From Phytopythium helicoides (taxonomy: Eukaryota; Oomycota; Peronosporomycetes; Pythiales; Pythiaceae), in contig JANFNE010000006.1 of NCBI GenBank assembly GCA_024867545.1, positions 496,001-560,000 on the forward strand: 64,000 nucleotides of DNA. The letters are read 5' to 3'. The position numbers and the translations under genes were made by a program. Numbering within the stretch: the first letter of the stretch is position 1; each line of letters begins with the position of its first letter. Positions 29,009 to 39,668 of this stretch are shown here, one piece after another. Under the pieces are notes generated by a model, which did no database searches, was not told the origin of the DNA, and worked only from the letters and a program-made list of their open reading frames with translations.

Positions 29009-30777
29009 TTAGATGCCCTTGGCCGCGTTCTCCTCGAGCTTCTTGATGATGGCGCGCAGCGTAGCCTTGGCGCTGTCGGGCAGCCGAGTGCCTGGGCCGA
29101 AGATGGCTCCCACGCCTTGGTCGTACAGGAACTGGTAGTCCTTGGGCGGAATGACACCACCGCAGACGACGAGAATGTGCTCGGCGCCCTCATCCTTCAG
29201 CGCCTTGATCAGCGCCGGCACGAGCGTGTTGTGGCCTGCGGCCTGCGAGCTTACGCCTACACAGTGCACATCTGCGTCGATGGCCTGTCGTGCCGTCTCC
29301 TCCGGAGTCTGCAATTGGCATCGAACATGAGCACACAACGAATACACGAACAGAAAGCAAATGAGTGTCGAGGACGCACCGAGAAGAGAGGGCCGACGTC
29401 AACGTCAAAGCCCATGTCCGAGTACCCTGACGCGATCACCTTAGCGCCGCGGTCGTGACCATCCTGGCCCATCTTCGCCACAAGCATACGCGGTCGACGA
29501 CCAAAGCGCTCGGCGAACGCCTCAATCTCCTTGACGCAGCCCTGGTACTCCTCCTCGGCATCATCGTTGTGCTGGTACGAAGAGCCGTATGCGCCAGATA
29601 CGACGGCACTCTGCCATATACAAACACAATGTTAGTCGATCAAGCTTTCATCGGCATAAACATTTGCGCTTCAAACGCCGCACCTTCGGAATGTGGCGAC
29701 CCCAGATATCCTCAAGTGCGCTCGAAATCTCACCAACGGTGCAACGAGCGCGAGCAGCATCTACCGATAACTTCAGCAGGTTCATCGGATGTGTTCCTGG
29801 TCCAGTACTCTCCGTGAGCATCGCAGACTCCCGCAGCAGTGCGAGGCATGTTTGCGCAAGGCCCTCGTCACGCGCCGCTTTCGTAGCCTCAATGCGCGCA
29901 ATCTGCTTCTTGCGCACGGTCGTATTGTCAATGCTCAGCACCTCGACTGACTCGGCGTCGCCGTCCGGCACCCGGTACTTGTTGACACCCACAATGGTCT
30001 CCTCCCGCGAGTCGATACGCGCCTGCTTCTTGGTCGCGCTCTCCTCGATACGCAGCTTGGCCATGCCCGACTCGATGGCCTTGGCCATACCGCCGAGCTC
30101 CTCGACCTCGTCGATCACAGTACGTGCACCATCTACAAGCTCCTGCGTCAGCGCCTCCATCAGGTATGAACCTCCCCACGGGTCGGCCACGCGCGGAATG
30201 CCCGTCTCCTCCTGCAGGATCAGCTGCGTGTTACGCGCCATTCGCGCACTAAACTCGGTCGGCAGGCCGAGCGCCTCGTCGAGCGCGTTCGTGTGCAGAC
30301 TCTGTGTGCCACCCATGACAGCGGCCATAGCTTCGACAGTCGTTCGGATCATGTTGTTGTACGGGTCCTGCTCCGTCAACGAGTAACCCGACGTCTGGCA
30401 ATGCGTTCGCAGCAACAGACTTTTGGGGTTCTTCGGTTCGAACTTCTCCTTCATGAGCGTCGCCCAGAGCGTTCGCGCGGCACGCAGCTTGGCCACTTCC
30501 ATGTAGAAGTTCATGCCGATGGCGAAGAAGAAGGACAGACGCGGCGCGACGGCATCGACCTCGAGCCCCGCGGCCTGCGCAGCCTTGACGTACTCGATGC
30601 CGTCGGCGATCGTGAAGGCGAGCTCGAGCTTTGCGTCTGCGCCAGCCTCTTGCATGTGGTAGCCCGAGATGGAGATGGAGTTGTACTTGGGCATGTGCGC
30701 CGACGTGTAGCCAAAGATATCCTGGATGATGCGCATGGAGGGCTCGGGCGGGTAGATGAAGGTGTTGCGCACCATGA

Positions 30778-30808
<31 letters not shown>

Positions 30809-31420
30809 TGCGAGCTTGTCCGGCGTGACGCCCTGCTCCTCGGCCGCGACGATGTACATGGCGAGGATGGGTAGGACGGCTCCGTTCATGGTCATGGAAA
30901 CCGACATCTTGTCGAGCGGGATGCCGTCGAAGAGGATCTTCATGTCCTCGATCGAGTCGATGGGGACGCCTGCCATGCCAACGTCTCCGTGCACGCGCGG
31001 GTGGTCCGAGTCGTATCCTCTGTGCGTGGCGAGGTCGAAGGCGACGCTGAGTCCCTGCTGTCCTGCCGCGAGGTTCTTTCGGTAGAAAGCGTTCGATTCC
31101 TCGGCGGTACTGAAGCCGGCGTACTGGCGCACCGTCCAGGGCTTGGCCGTGTACATGGAGGCGTAGGGCCCTCTCGTGAACGGGAAGGTGCCTGGCGCCT
31201 GCGCCACGTCGAGCGGCGCCACGTCCTCGGCCGTGTACAGCGGCTTGATCGGGATGCCCTCGGGCGTCTTCCACAGCAGCTCGGTCGTCGGGTCCTTGCC
31301 CTTGAGCTCCTTGGTCGCCATCTTGAGCCACTGCGCCGGGTACGCGCCGGCGTCGGTGCGCGTGCTGAGCGCACGCAGCAGCAGCGGGCGCGCGCTCGCT
31401 CGGCGACTGGCGCGAAGCAT
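29009..31420 (-). CDS. Methylmalonyl-CoA mutase, mitochondrial
   Basis: Hand-built model: complement(join(29009..29308, 29380..29610, 29684..31420)), 755 residues (human enzyme 750), with introns of 71 and 73 bp. It interconverts (R)-methylmalonyl-CoA and succinyl-CoA with adenosylcobalamin in propionate breakdown. The N-terminus is a mitochondrial-type presequence rich in Arg, Ala and Ser ([20 protein letters not shown]). The TIM-barrel domain follows ([47 protein letters not shown]). The C-terminal B12 domain has the ligand motif GQDGHDRG with His631 (human His627) and the GG motif [12 protein letters not shown]. With metH, both classic B12 enzymes lie in this window. The start at 31420 fits the presequence; the frame is open further upstream. 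Confidence 0.97.
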
Positions 31421-31806
31421 GAGGCCGAGGCGCGGCGGGGCGTCGCGCGGGGGGAGCCGAAGGGAAAGTGTGGCACGCGGCTCGGTGTCAGCGCGGGCTT
31501 GATGGCGGCCGTTCTTCAAGTTCGCCAGAGAGGAGACGCAAGGTTTGCGGGAAATTGCAGATATGCACACTTGGGTTTGGTAGCGGCCTACAAACCGCCA
31601 GTGGATCGGTCTACGTATATAGCCGCGGCGGAGCGGTAATTTACAGAACGCGGCGCGCGCGCTGATTGGCCGACGGGTCGTCACCGCCCGCGATTACAGG
31701 CATGAAGGAAGCCGACACCTTGCGCTGCGCAAGGCGCTGCATCCATCACCGCCGCTAGCCTAGAGCTAGCCTAGAGCTAGCCTAGAGCTAGCCTAGAGCT
31801 AGCCTC
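31421..31806. other. Intergenic region between two minus-strand genes
   Basis: Promoter side of the mutase gene and 3' flank of the XPA-like gene. Apart from the 11-bp tandem repeat at its right end, nothing is recognised. Confidence 0.4.
31754..31805 (+). repeat. 11-bp tandem repeat (GCTAGCCTAGA), about 4.7 units
   Basis: Four perfect GCTAGCCTAGA units at 31754-31797 and a partial fifth. The repeat abuts the stop codon of the XPA-like gene (31807-31809). Confidence 0.9.
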
Positions 31807-32412
31807 CTAGAGCTTCTCGAAGGCCACCTGCAGCCCGCAGGCGCAGCGCTTGGTCCACTCGCGCGCCTGCTCGTCGAACGCCTCGGCGCCGAACTCGTGC
31901 CGGTGGTCCGCCGGCCGCCGCGCGTCTGCGGCCGTCCCGCCCTCTCCGCCTCTGCTCTTGACGCTGCGCGCGTCGCTGTCGTCGCCCTGGGCCTCCGCGG
32001 AGCCCGCGCGCCGCCGCTTGAGCAGCGCGGACGTCCGTGAAGCCGCCTTGGCGTAGGCGCGCGCGCGCCTGGCCTGCTTCTCGCGCTCGAGCGCCTCGAG
32101 GCTGCCGTAGAGCCGCACGGCCTCGGCCTGCAGCGTGCCGCGCAGGTAGAGCTTGAGCGGCGCGAAGCGCTCGTGGCGCGGGTTGGGCCGCGGCACGAAC
32201 GGCAGCCCGCGGAAAAAGGACTCGGGCAGCGCGAACTCGTCGCGCGCGCGGCTCTTGGACACAAGCGAGAAGCGCGCGGCGCCGCCCAGCGCGTCCTCCT
32301 GCCGGCAGGACACGCACACGCGCAGCGCCAGGTGCGCCAGCAGCGTCGGCTCCAGCACCGCGTCGGGCGCGCCGCACTCGGAGCAGCGCCCCGTCGGCGG
32401 CCGCTCCGCCAT
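31807..32412 (-). CDS. XPA/Rad14-like nucleotide excision repair protein
   Basis: A 201-residue protein resembling XPA, the damage-verification scaffold of nucleotide excision repair. A Cys4 zinc finger lies at about residues 8-35 (CSECG ... CVSC). The XPA core follows: ARFSLVSKSRARDEFALPE, then NPRHERFAPLKLYLRGTLQA and SLEALEREKQARRARAYAKA. An NLS-like KRRRAGS is near 130. The C-terminus (HEFG....DE....W.K.CACG......EKL) resembles the conserved XPA end region. It is shorter than human XPA (273 residues), lacking most of the N-terminal part if the ATG at 32412 is right. The frame is open upstream to 32508 without ATG. Nuclear. Single exon. Confidence 0.8.
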   Translation of the reverse strand: MAERPPTGRCSECGAPDAVLEPTLLAHLALRVCVSCRQEDALGGAARFSLVSKSRARDEFALPESFFRGLPFVPRPNPRHERFAPLKLYLRGTLQAEAVRLYGSLEALEREKQARRARAYAKAASRTSALLKRRRAGSAEAQGDDSDARSVKSRGGEGGTAADARRPADHRHEFGAEAFDEQAREWTKRCACGLQVAFEKL

Positions 32413-32647
32413 TGAGTCGCCAGGACGTGGATTCCGCCGTGAGCGCGTTTCCAGCCACTTTTGTACCACAAACGTGGCACGGGGGTGCGTTGGACTAGTC
32501 GACGCCACTTCAACTTGAATTGATTGACACGTTCACGCACTCGCAGTCAGTCTCCGATCGACGGCTGCTACAACAACTCGTTGCCTCCTCTTCGCGACAC
32601 CCAACTCGCTACGCTTCACGATCGCTACGCTCAACATCTACTCAACT

Positions 32648-34360
32648 CTAGCAACCCGTACCACCCGCGATGCGCAGACACGACGTCGAGTCGAACAGAC
32701 TCAAAATGTTCGTCATCACGATCCAGCACGCCGCAAACGTGAGGTAAAACGCAGTGAAGCTCCCCAACCACTTGTTCGTACCCCCAGCACGCTTCAACTC
32801 CTGCGCTTCAGCCTTCTGTGACGGGAGCCACACCAAAAACACCAGCGAGAACAACTGAAACGCGTACGAAATCAAGTACACGTACGTCAGCTGCATGTGC
32901 ACCTCGTGGTTGTCCTTCACGATGAACTTGCAACCGATGTGGAACTCGCTGTCCACATTCTTGTACAGCACGGTCGCGAACGGCTGGCTGATGGCCTTCG
33001 TCGAGATCAACAGACCCATGATGGTTGCCTCATGACCAGGGTTCGAGATCTCCACCACAAACAGACTCATCACAAAGTCGCTGATCGTGCTCGGGAACTC
33101 TTCAATTAGTGGAAGGCCGAGCCAGAACCACTGGCTGCGGTACACATTCCAGATCGTGAAGAACGTCGGGAACGCATCCACCACCACGACCGATACGGTG
33201 CAGGCAATGATGATGTAGCGCCAGTTCCATTGCAGACCCCAGCATCGCCAGGCATACAGCGCGAGAGCTGCGAACGCACTCGACAACATACTCGCGATAC
33301 CACTGTTGAGCGGCGTGACACCAGCGTACGTACTCTGGATGGCGCTCGACGACGTGACCGAGAAAGATGAGAAGATCTCGCTGAAGAAGACGTACGCCAG
33401 GATCTGGTAGTACGCGCGATGATTCAGCAACTCGTAGATCTCGCGCATGAACGCTCCGAGAGGCTTGTACTCGTCAGGACGCGCCTTGGGCTCGTCGATA
33501 AAGTACCAGCTGACGGGGACAGCAGCGAGCGAGAAGATCGCACAGACCCACATGACGCCGTTGAATCCCATGGTCCACGAGAACGTGCCACCATACTCGA
33601 CACTGTCGAGACCCAGACCGGTCATGAACGAAGCGAGGATTCCGAATGCATTGGTAACGATCTTGGTCATGCTTTGCACACGACCACGGATGTGCTCGGG
33701 TTCACGCTGAGCGAGCTCCACGACTAGTCCATCTGCAGCTCCGTACGCCAAAATGGTGCCGATATGCGCGAGCATGAACATGATGATAAGCACCACACCC
33801 TTGTGAGGTGCATCGAAGTTGATGGTCTTCAGTTGCTCAGCAGTCAGATCGCTCACGTCCGTTCCAGACAGACTCGCGTCCGTGTAGTATGGATCACCCA
33901 GTGGATACACAGCCATGACCAAGCAGGCAGCGAACGAGATCCCCCAGCCGAGCATCAAGTACGGTCGACGACGGTAACCGAAGATGGGACAGCAGTCCGA
34001 GAAGATGGCTGTGAACACACGCAATGCGTGGGGCACACGGATGAGAGCCTTGGCAGTGGCAACGAGGGTGGTCGACATGTAGAGGTAGTTGTTGAGGACA
34101 GCGTACAGACATCCATTGATCGATGCGTAGACGATGCTGACGGCAACAAAATGTGCGAGTACTCCGATGTACTGTCGCGAGAAGAGCTTTGGAGCGCCAC
34201 CGGGTCTGAGCGCTCCGTCCTTCAGATTGGCTTCGAGGTCATCTGGTGACTTGACGCCATAGAAGTCGCTAGCAGGGGACTCACGCTTCTTAGCGGCAAG
34301 AATTGGTGTCCCCAAGTCTTGAACTGGTTGTTGTTGCTGTTGGTCTTGCTGGGGAGCCAT
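32648..34360 (-). CDS. BT1-family (folate-biopterin-type) transporter, copy 1
   Basis: A 570-residue intronless multi-pass membrane protein of the BT1 family, a branch of the major facilitator superfamily known for folate/pteridine transport in kinetoplastids and plants. The substrate here is not shown by sequence. About 12 hydrophobic segments follow a polar N-terminus (MAPQQDQQQQQPVQ). Typical early features are VPHALRVFTAIFSDCCPIFG, YRRRPYLMLGW and the charged turn KARPDEYKP. Copy 1 differs from copies 2 and 3 mainly at the N-terminus and in a few C-terminal residues (for example CKF for RKF, LPSQ for FPSQ); the central 1.2 kb is essentially identical. The ATG at 34360 is shared with the other copies. 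Confidence 0.9.
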   Translation of the reverse strand: MAPQQDQQQQQPVQDLGTPILAAKKRESPASDFYGVKSPDDLEANLKDGALRPGGAPKLFSRQYIGVLAHFVAVSIVYASINGCLYAVLNNYLYMSTTLVATAKALIRVPHALRVFTAIFSDCCPIFGYRRRPYLMLGWGISFAACLVMAVYPLGDPYYTDASLSGTDVSDLTAEQLKTINFDAPHKGVVLIIMFMLAHIGTILAYGAADGLVVELAQREPEHIRGRVQSMTKIVTNAFGILASFMTGLGLDSVEYGGTFSWTMGFNGVMWVCAIFSLAAVPVSWYFIDEPKARPDEYKPLGAFMREIYELLNHRAYYQILAYVFFSEIFSSFSVTSSSAIQSTYAGVTPLNSGIASMLSSAFAALALYAWRCWGLQWNWRYIIIACTVSVVVVDAFPTFFTIWNVYRSQWFWLGLPLIEEFPSTISDFVMSLFVVEISNPGHEATIMGLLISTKAISQPFATVLYKNVDSEFHIGCKFIVKDNHEVHMQLTYVYLISYAFQLFSLVFLVWLPSQKAEAQELKRAGGTNKWLGSFTAFYLTFAACWIVMTNILSLFDSTSCLRIAGGTGC

Positions 34361-36443
34361 GGCTACTGATCGGTACTTGGCGAAGGATTTGGAAGTGAGG
34401 AACAAGTGAGCTGTGGATTTTTAAGACCAGTCGTTCAGGGTCTCTTTGCATCGCGGCCCAGCATAGCATAAAGTGTACCTACAGGCGATGGATATGAGCG
34501 TACTTTGTGGTGCCCTGCTCAGCAGTTACATCACCTTTTTTTTTTTTGCTGTATTGCGTGGTAGTCGGCTATCCAGCGCGGGCGCGCGCGTGCCTCGAGC
34601 CAACTAAAAGCGAGGGTAGCGGATGGGATGTGCTGGTGGGATAGCATTGCACTGTACGTTGACAACTTGACGCTGAGGCGGGAAAAGGGCGTGATAACGT
34701 TGCAGGTCACGAGTCATCATAGAGTGGCACAAGCCCAAGAGGACGTGGACCGTATACTCCTGGGGTTTGCTCGATCTATGCGTTTTATGGCATCAGTCCG
34801 CTCGCACTCCATGAGAACTCCATGTACAATACTTGTAATATATGCTCTAGTGGAGCCTCGCAAGTGTTTATTGCCTCAAGAATACTCCGCCTACTGGGAA
34901 CTCAGCTTTGAATTCCCTCGCAACGACCACTGGTTCCTGTTTACGGCTAATTGGTAACCAAGTGAACGCGCAATCACATCTCACCAGTGGTTCACCATCG
35001 CTCCTCGCGTGATTCCGTTATCCGATCCAACGCAGAGAAACCTTGCGAAACCCGACTATGCGCGGGAAGTCATCACGCTAGACTTCACGCGGCAAATTGG
35101 CGCGTGCCTGTATGCCCTCTGCCCGCCACTAGCACACTGGTGGTTGCACAAAATCATGTTTGAAGCAGATCCTTCGGCGCCGCCAGTTGTACCAGCCATT
35201 CAGTATTTTTCTTAGACGCAAAATCGCTGGCAGCGTCGGCTTTTGTGTCCTTGCCATGTCCACGAATTGTGGGCGGCAGCAAATCTTGTATCGTGCCATC
35301 AGCGGCAACGAACACAGGAAGGTACTTGAGACAGCACCGACATTTGTCCATGGCTGTATTGCATAACGACAGAAAAGAGAAGCCTGAAGACTTTGCCGCA
35401 GCAGCCGACTACCGATGCTCCGCATGAATCCGTCGATGCCGTCGTGGTGCTGCCGAATACTTTAGCGGCACTAATTGAGAATTCACACAAACGCTAACTA
35501 ACGTACAGGTTCAGCCGAAATGTAGAACCAGTATGACTGTACCACCTAAAGAACTACAGTTCCCTTGGGCCTGTAGCAACAACAAAAAACTTACTGCTAC
35601 TTCTGCTGCAGCTGCAGCAAAGTTTCCGTCGACAGGTCTCCGAGATTAAGCTGGGGCCTCTTGTGCTGCGCGTGTGGTCGCTGAAAAACAAATGTCCGAG
35701 AAATCCAGCAGCATCATGTCTGTCGAGTCGCCAAGACAATCATCATTATGCTCGGCACATGGCAGGGTTCCTGGCACTACGTGCTAATGAGGGTCATTTG
35801 TGTGTGTCATGCAGATAATATCCATAGCAGCTCATGTACGAGTGTCGGGAGTTACCGAGGTTACCAGCGACTGCGGTGAAGTAGCTACAACGTCGAGCCG
35901 TGGCACTGCTTGACAACGAAAGATGGACCCACTCAGGTCAATTATACTAAACGCCGCCGACAGCACTCGTTGCTGCCGTGGGTCCTTGAAGTAGCTTCCA
36001 AAACCACCCGACACAAAGTCGAAGTGTCAGAGATGATGTCACATGCATTGTCCCCAGCAAATGAAAAATCGTGATGAACAGCACACCAATGGTTACCGCA
36101 CTCGCCGCATTCATGCTCATGCTTACAGAACTCGACCACCAGAGAACACCACGGCTCCACCGGTCAGCCCGCCAATCGTGCCAGACACAATCAGAGCCGC
36201 TTGAAAGACTCTCTACTCCGCTCACTGTTGACCGCACCTAGGCTCACCGGCCCAAGATCACCGACATAATCCGCTAGAATGCTATATTGTACCAGTTCTT
36301 AGTCGAACAATGAGATGCCAAATTGCAAAAACTGAGATCAACTTCAATTTGACTTCAGCATACATTCTCTTTAATCTAATGCAACAGCTATCAAGCCTCC
36401 GACTCTAACATCATCCGGTCAGTGTATCGCAGTCAACTCAACT
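34361..36443. other. Spacer between BT1 copies 1 and 2
   Basis: 2.1 kb without a convincing gene. The first 40 bp upstream of the copy-1 ATG match those of copy 2. A T run lies near 34537-34549, and the 30-bp conserved block at 34585-34614. Between 35830 and 36240 the minus strand has hydrophobic frames that might be a membrane-protein remnant, but I cannot identify them. Confidence 0.4.
34585..34614 (-). promoter_or_regulatory. Conserved upstream block, BT1 copy 1
   Basis: About 225-255 bp upstream of the ATG. The core CTCGAGCCAACT(A/G)AAAGCGAG is shared with the regions upstream of copies 2 and 3, while sequence around it has diverged. Candidate promoter element. Confidence 0.5.
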
Positions 36444-38150
36444 CTAGCAACCCGTACCACCCGCGATGCGCAGACACGACGTCGAGTCGAACAGACTCAA
36501 AATGTTCGTCATCACGATCCAGCACGCCGCAAACGTGAGGTAAAACGCAGTGAAGCTCCCCAACCACTTGTTCGTACCCCCAGCACGCTTCAACTCCTGC
36601 GCTTCAGCCTTCTGTGACGGGAACCACACCAAAAACACCAGCGAGAACAACTGAAACGCGTACGAAATCAAGTACGCGTACGTCAGCTGCATGTGCACCT
36701 CGTGGTTGTCCTTCACGATGAACTTGCGACCAATGTGGAACTCGCTGTCCACATTCTTGTACAGCACGGTCGCGAACGGCTGGCTGATGGCCTTCGTCGA
36801 GATCAACAGACCCATGATGGTTGCCTCATGACCAGGGTTCGAGATCTCCACCACAAACAGACTCATCACAAAGTCGCTGATCGTGCTCGGGAACTCTTCA
36901 ATTAGTGGAAGGCCGAGCCAGAACCACTGGCTGCGGTACACATTCCAGATCGTGAAGAACGTCGGGAACGCATCCACCACCACGACCGATACGGTGCAGG
37001 CAATGATGATGTAGCGCCAGTTCCATTGCAGACCCCAGCATCGCCAGGCATACAGCGCGAGAGCTGCGAACGCACTCGACAACATACTCGCGATACCACT
37101 GTTGAGCGGCGTGACACCAGCGTACGTACTCTGGATGGCGCTCGACGACGTGACCGAGAAAGATGAGAAGATCTCGCTGAAGAAGACGTACGCCAGGATC
37201 TGGTAGTACGCGCGATGATTCAGCAACTCGTAGATCTCGCGCATGAACGCTCCGAGAGGCTTGTACTCGTCAGGACGCGCCTTGGGCTCGTCGATAAAGT
37301 ACCAGCTGACGGGGACAGCAGCGAGCGAGAAGATCGCACAGACCCACATGACGCCGTTGAATCCCATGGTCCACGAGAACGTGCCACCATACTCGACACT
37401 GTCGAGACCCAGACCGGTCATGAACGAAGCGAGGATTCCGAATGCATTGGTAACGATCTTGGTCATGCTTTGCACACGACCACGGATGTGCTCGGGTTCA
37501 CGCTGAGCGAGCTCCACGACTAGTCCATCTGCAGCTCCGTACGCCAAAATGGTGCCGATATGCGCGAGCATGAACATGATGATAAGCACCACACCCTTGT
37601 GAGGTGCATCGAAGTTGATGGTCTTCAGTTGCTCAGCAGTCAGATCGCTCACGTCCGTTCCAGACAGACTCGCGTCCGTGTAGTATGGATCACCCAGTGG
37701 ATACACAGCCATGACCAAGCAGGCAGCGAACGAGATCCCCCAGCCGAGCATCAAGTACGGTCGACGACGGTAACCGAAGATGGGACAGCAGTCCGAGAAG
37801 ATGGCTGTGAACACACGCAATGCGTGGGGCACACGGATGAGAGCCTTGGCAGTGGCAACGAGGGTGGTCGACATGTAGAGGTAGTTGTTGAGGACAGCGT
37901 ACAGACATCCATTGATCGATGCGTAGACGATGCTGACGGCAACAAAATGTGCGAGTACTCCGATGTACTGTCGCGAGAAGAGCTTTGGAGCGCCACCAGG
38001 TCTGAGCGCTCCGTCCTTCAGATTGGCTTCGAGGTCAACTGGTGACTTGACGCCATAGAAGTCGCTAGCAGGGGACTCAATCTTCGTGACGGCAAGGCTG
38101 ACACCCGTTGGGTCTTGCGTTTGTGGATAGAGATCTTGCTGAGGAGCCAT
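36444..38150 (-). CDS. BT1-family transporter, copy 2
   Basis: A 568-residue intronless protein, identical to copy 3 except for one residue near the C-terminus (FAACW against FATCW). The N-terminus is MAPQQDLYPQTQDPTG. Membrane topology and family features are as for copy 1. Similarity to the other copies begins a few bases past the stop codon and ends just upstream of the ATG. The 40 bp upstream of the ATG resemble copy 1 but not copy 3. Tandem arrangement on the same strand, each unit about 3.2-3.8 kb. Confidence 0.9.
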   Translation of the reverse strand: MAPQQDLYPQTQDPTGVSLAVTKIESPASDFYGVKSPVDLEANLKDGALRPGGAPKLFSRQYIGVLAHFVAVSIVYASINGCLYAVLNNYLYMSTTLVATAKALIRVPHALRVFTAIFSDCCPIFGYRRRPYLMLGWGISFAACLVMAVYPLGDPYYTDASLSGTDVSDLTAEQLKTINFDAPHKGVVLIIMFMLAHIGTILAYGAADGLVVELAQREPEHIRGRVQSMTKIVTNAFGILASFMTGLGLDSVEYGGTFSWTMGFNGVMWVCAIFSLAAVPVSWYFIDEPKARPDEYKPLGAFMREIYELLNHRAYYQILAYVFFSEIFSSFSVTSSSAIQSTYAGVTPLNSGIASMLSSAFAALALYAWRCWGLQWNWRYIIIACTVSVVVVDAFPTFFTIWNVYRSQWFWLGLPLIEEFPSTISDFVMSLFVVEISNPGHEATIMGLLISTKAISQPFATVLYKNVDSEFHIGRKFIVKDNHEVHMQLTYAYLISYAFQLFSLVFLVWFPSQKAEAQELKRAGGTNKWLGSFTAFYLTFAACWIVMTNILSLFDSTSCLRIAGGTGC

Positions 38151-39668
38151 GGCTACTGATCGGTACTTGGCGAAGGATTTGGAAGTGAAGACCAACCATC
38201 CGCGAAACCATTCTCTGAAGGTTCCTCCATAATGGCCGAACTGGAGCGCGCCATGCACTCAAAGCACAGCAGATACGAATGTACTTGGTGGCGCTCTTTG
38301 TAGGGGCACAGCTCCTGTCCAGCAGTTGCTAGTTCTGCATCATCTATCCTGAGTGTCGACGGTGCTGCCTGCGTTGCTGTACTACGACTGGCCGCGGTAT
38401 CCGGTGGGCGCGTGCCTCCGGCCAACTAGAATCGAGGACAGCGGATGAGATGTCCTGATGAGATCACTTTGCACTCCTGAGGCGGGGATTCCTCGCGGAT
38501 AACGTGCTCGTAAGCGCCGATCACGGGTAGAAATGGAGTAACACGAGCATAGGAGGGGCAACAAGTATATTTAAGCTCCTGCGAGACTCTGCTTGCAGCA
38601 ATGAGACAAGCTCTGCTGTCGAACCTTCATGCAACGATACCTTTTTTGTGATGTGTACCGGTAAAAAGCGCTTCTGTACAGCTGATGTTTGCGCCTCAGA
38701 GTCCTTTGCAAGTTGCATATGAGCTCTGCTCCAATGGAATAACTTCGTACTCCAGACATCAACCACTCCGCTCTCGACCACGCCTTACTGTACCGCAATC
38801 ACAGGTTTCTGTTTACAGCCGACCGTAGGTGATATGAACTCGCACTACAGCAAGCCCTTGAAGTTCAGTCGGATACGGATGCATACGAGCGATCGCGAGA
38901 GTTGTCATCGCAGAATGGGTATACATACAGTACCAACTTGCTTGGTATTGGATATCCAGGGCAAGGTGAGGGCTTGTTTGTGAGGCTGTCGATGCCGGTC
39001 GAGTTGAAGGGGGCATATTTACGATGGTACGAGTGGGACGTTCACCCCTGCCAATGCTGCCAACAGTATTAAGCGCTACCCATTTTCTCTCATCAGCCAC
39101 GCTTGCCATTGTAAACAAGGTGTTCAATGTGATGTGCACGGTGACGAAGCAGAGTACATCTGACATCGCGTTCTGTGCCCAGGTCATGGCAGCGAGATTC
39201 ACCAGGGGGAGACTACTAATGACTCATCCCAAGCTAATGTGAAGGTAGGCAATATAGAAGATCGCCATCGCTGCTGCTCTCGCTCATTCCTTGCGTCACG
39301 TCATTATGATGTGCTATCACGCATTCGAGACATTCGAAAGGAACACTGGGTGAATCAAGAACTCTCGACGAAGACAAATTCGAGCCTCGAATGTACCCCA
39401 AAGTCCAAATGTTGTACCGGTAATAGCACGGACGCTAGTGAATTGCATGCACGCAGAGTACAAGACAGTCAACAATTATGTCTTTCAATCGTTACACCGC
39501 GGCCATCTTTAACTTTGAACGGGCTGCAAAATCAGGCTTGAAGCCTATCAATTACAACTCGCCTTTGGCACACACTCATTCATTCTCCGTATCCAGTCTG
39601 CGAACACAACAACTGCAAAACGCCTCCATTCGGCATTTCAAGAAAGATCTCTCAAGACCTACTCAACT
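38151..39668. other. Spacer between BT1 copies 2 and 3
   Basis: 1.5 kb with no gene recognised. It holds the conserved block at 38407-38436 and otherwise shows little resemblance to the other two spacers. Confidence 0.4.
38407..38436 (-). promoter_or_regulatory. Conserved upstream block, BT1 copy 2
   Basis: About 257-286 bp upstream of the ATG. It reads GCGCGTGCCTCCGGCCAACT followed by AGAATCGAG, the most diverged of the three versions. Downstream similarity to copy 1 continues weakly (GCGGATG.GATGT.CTG). Confidence 0.45.
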
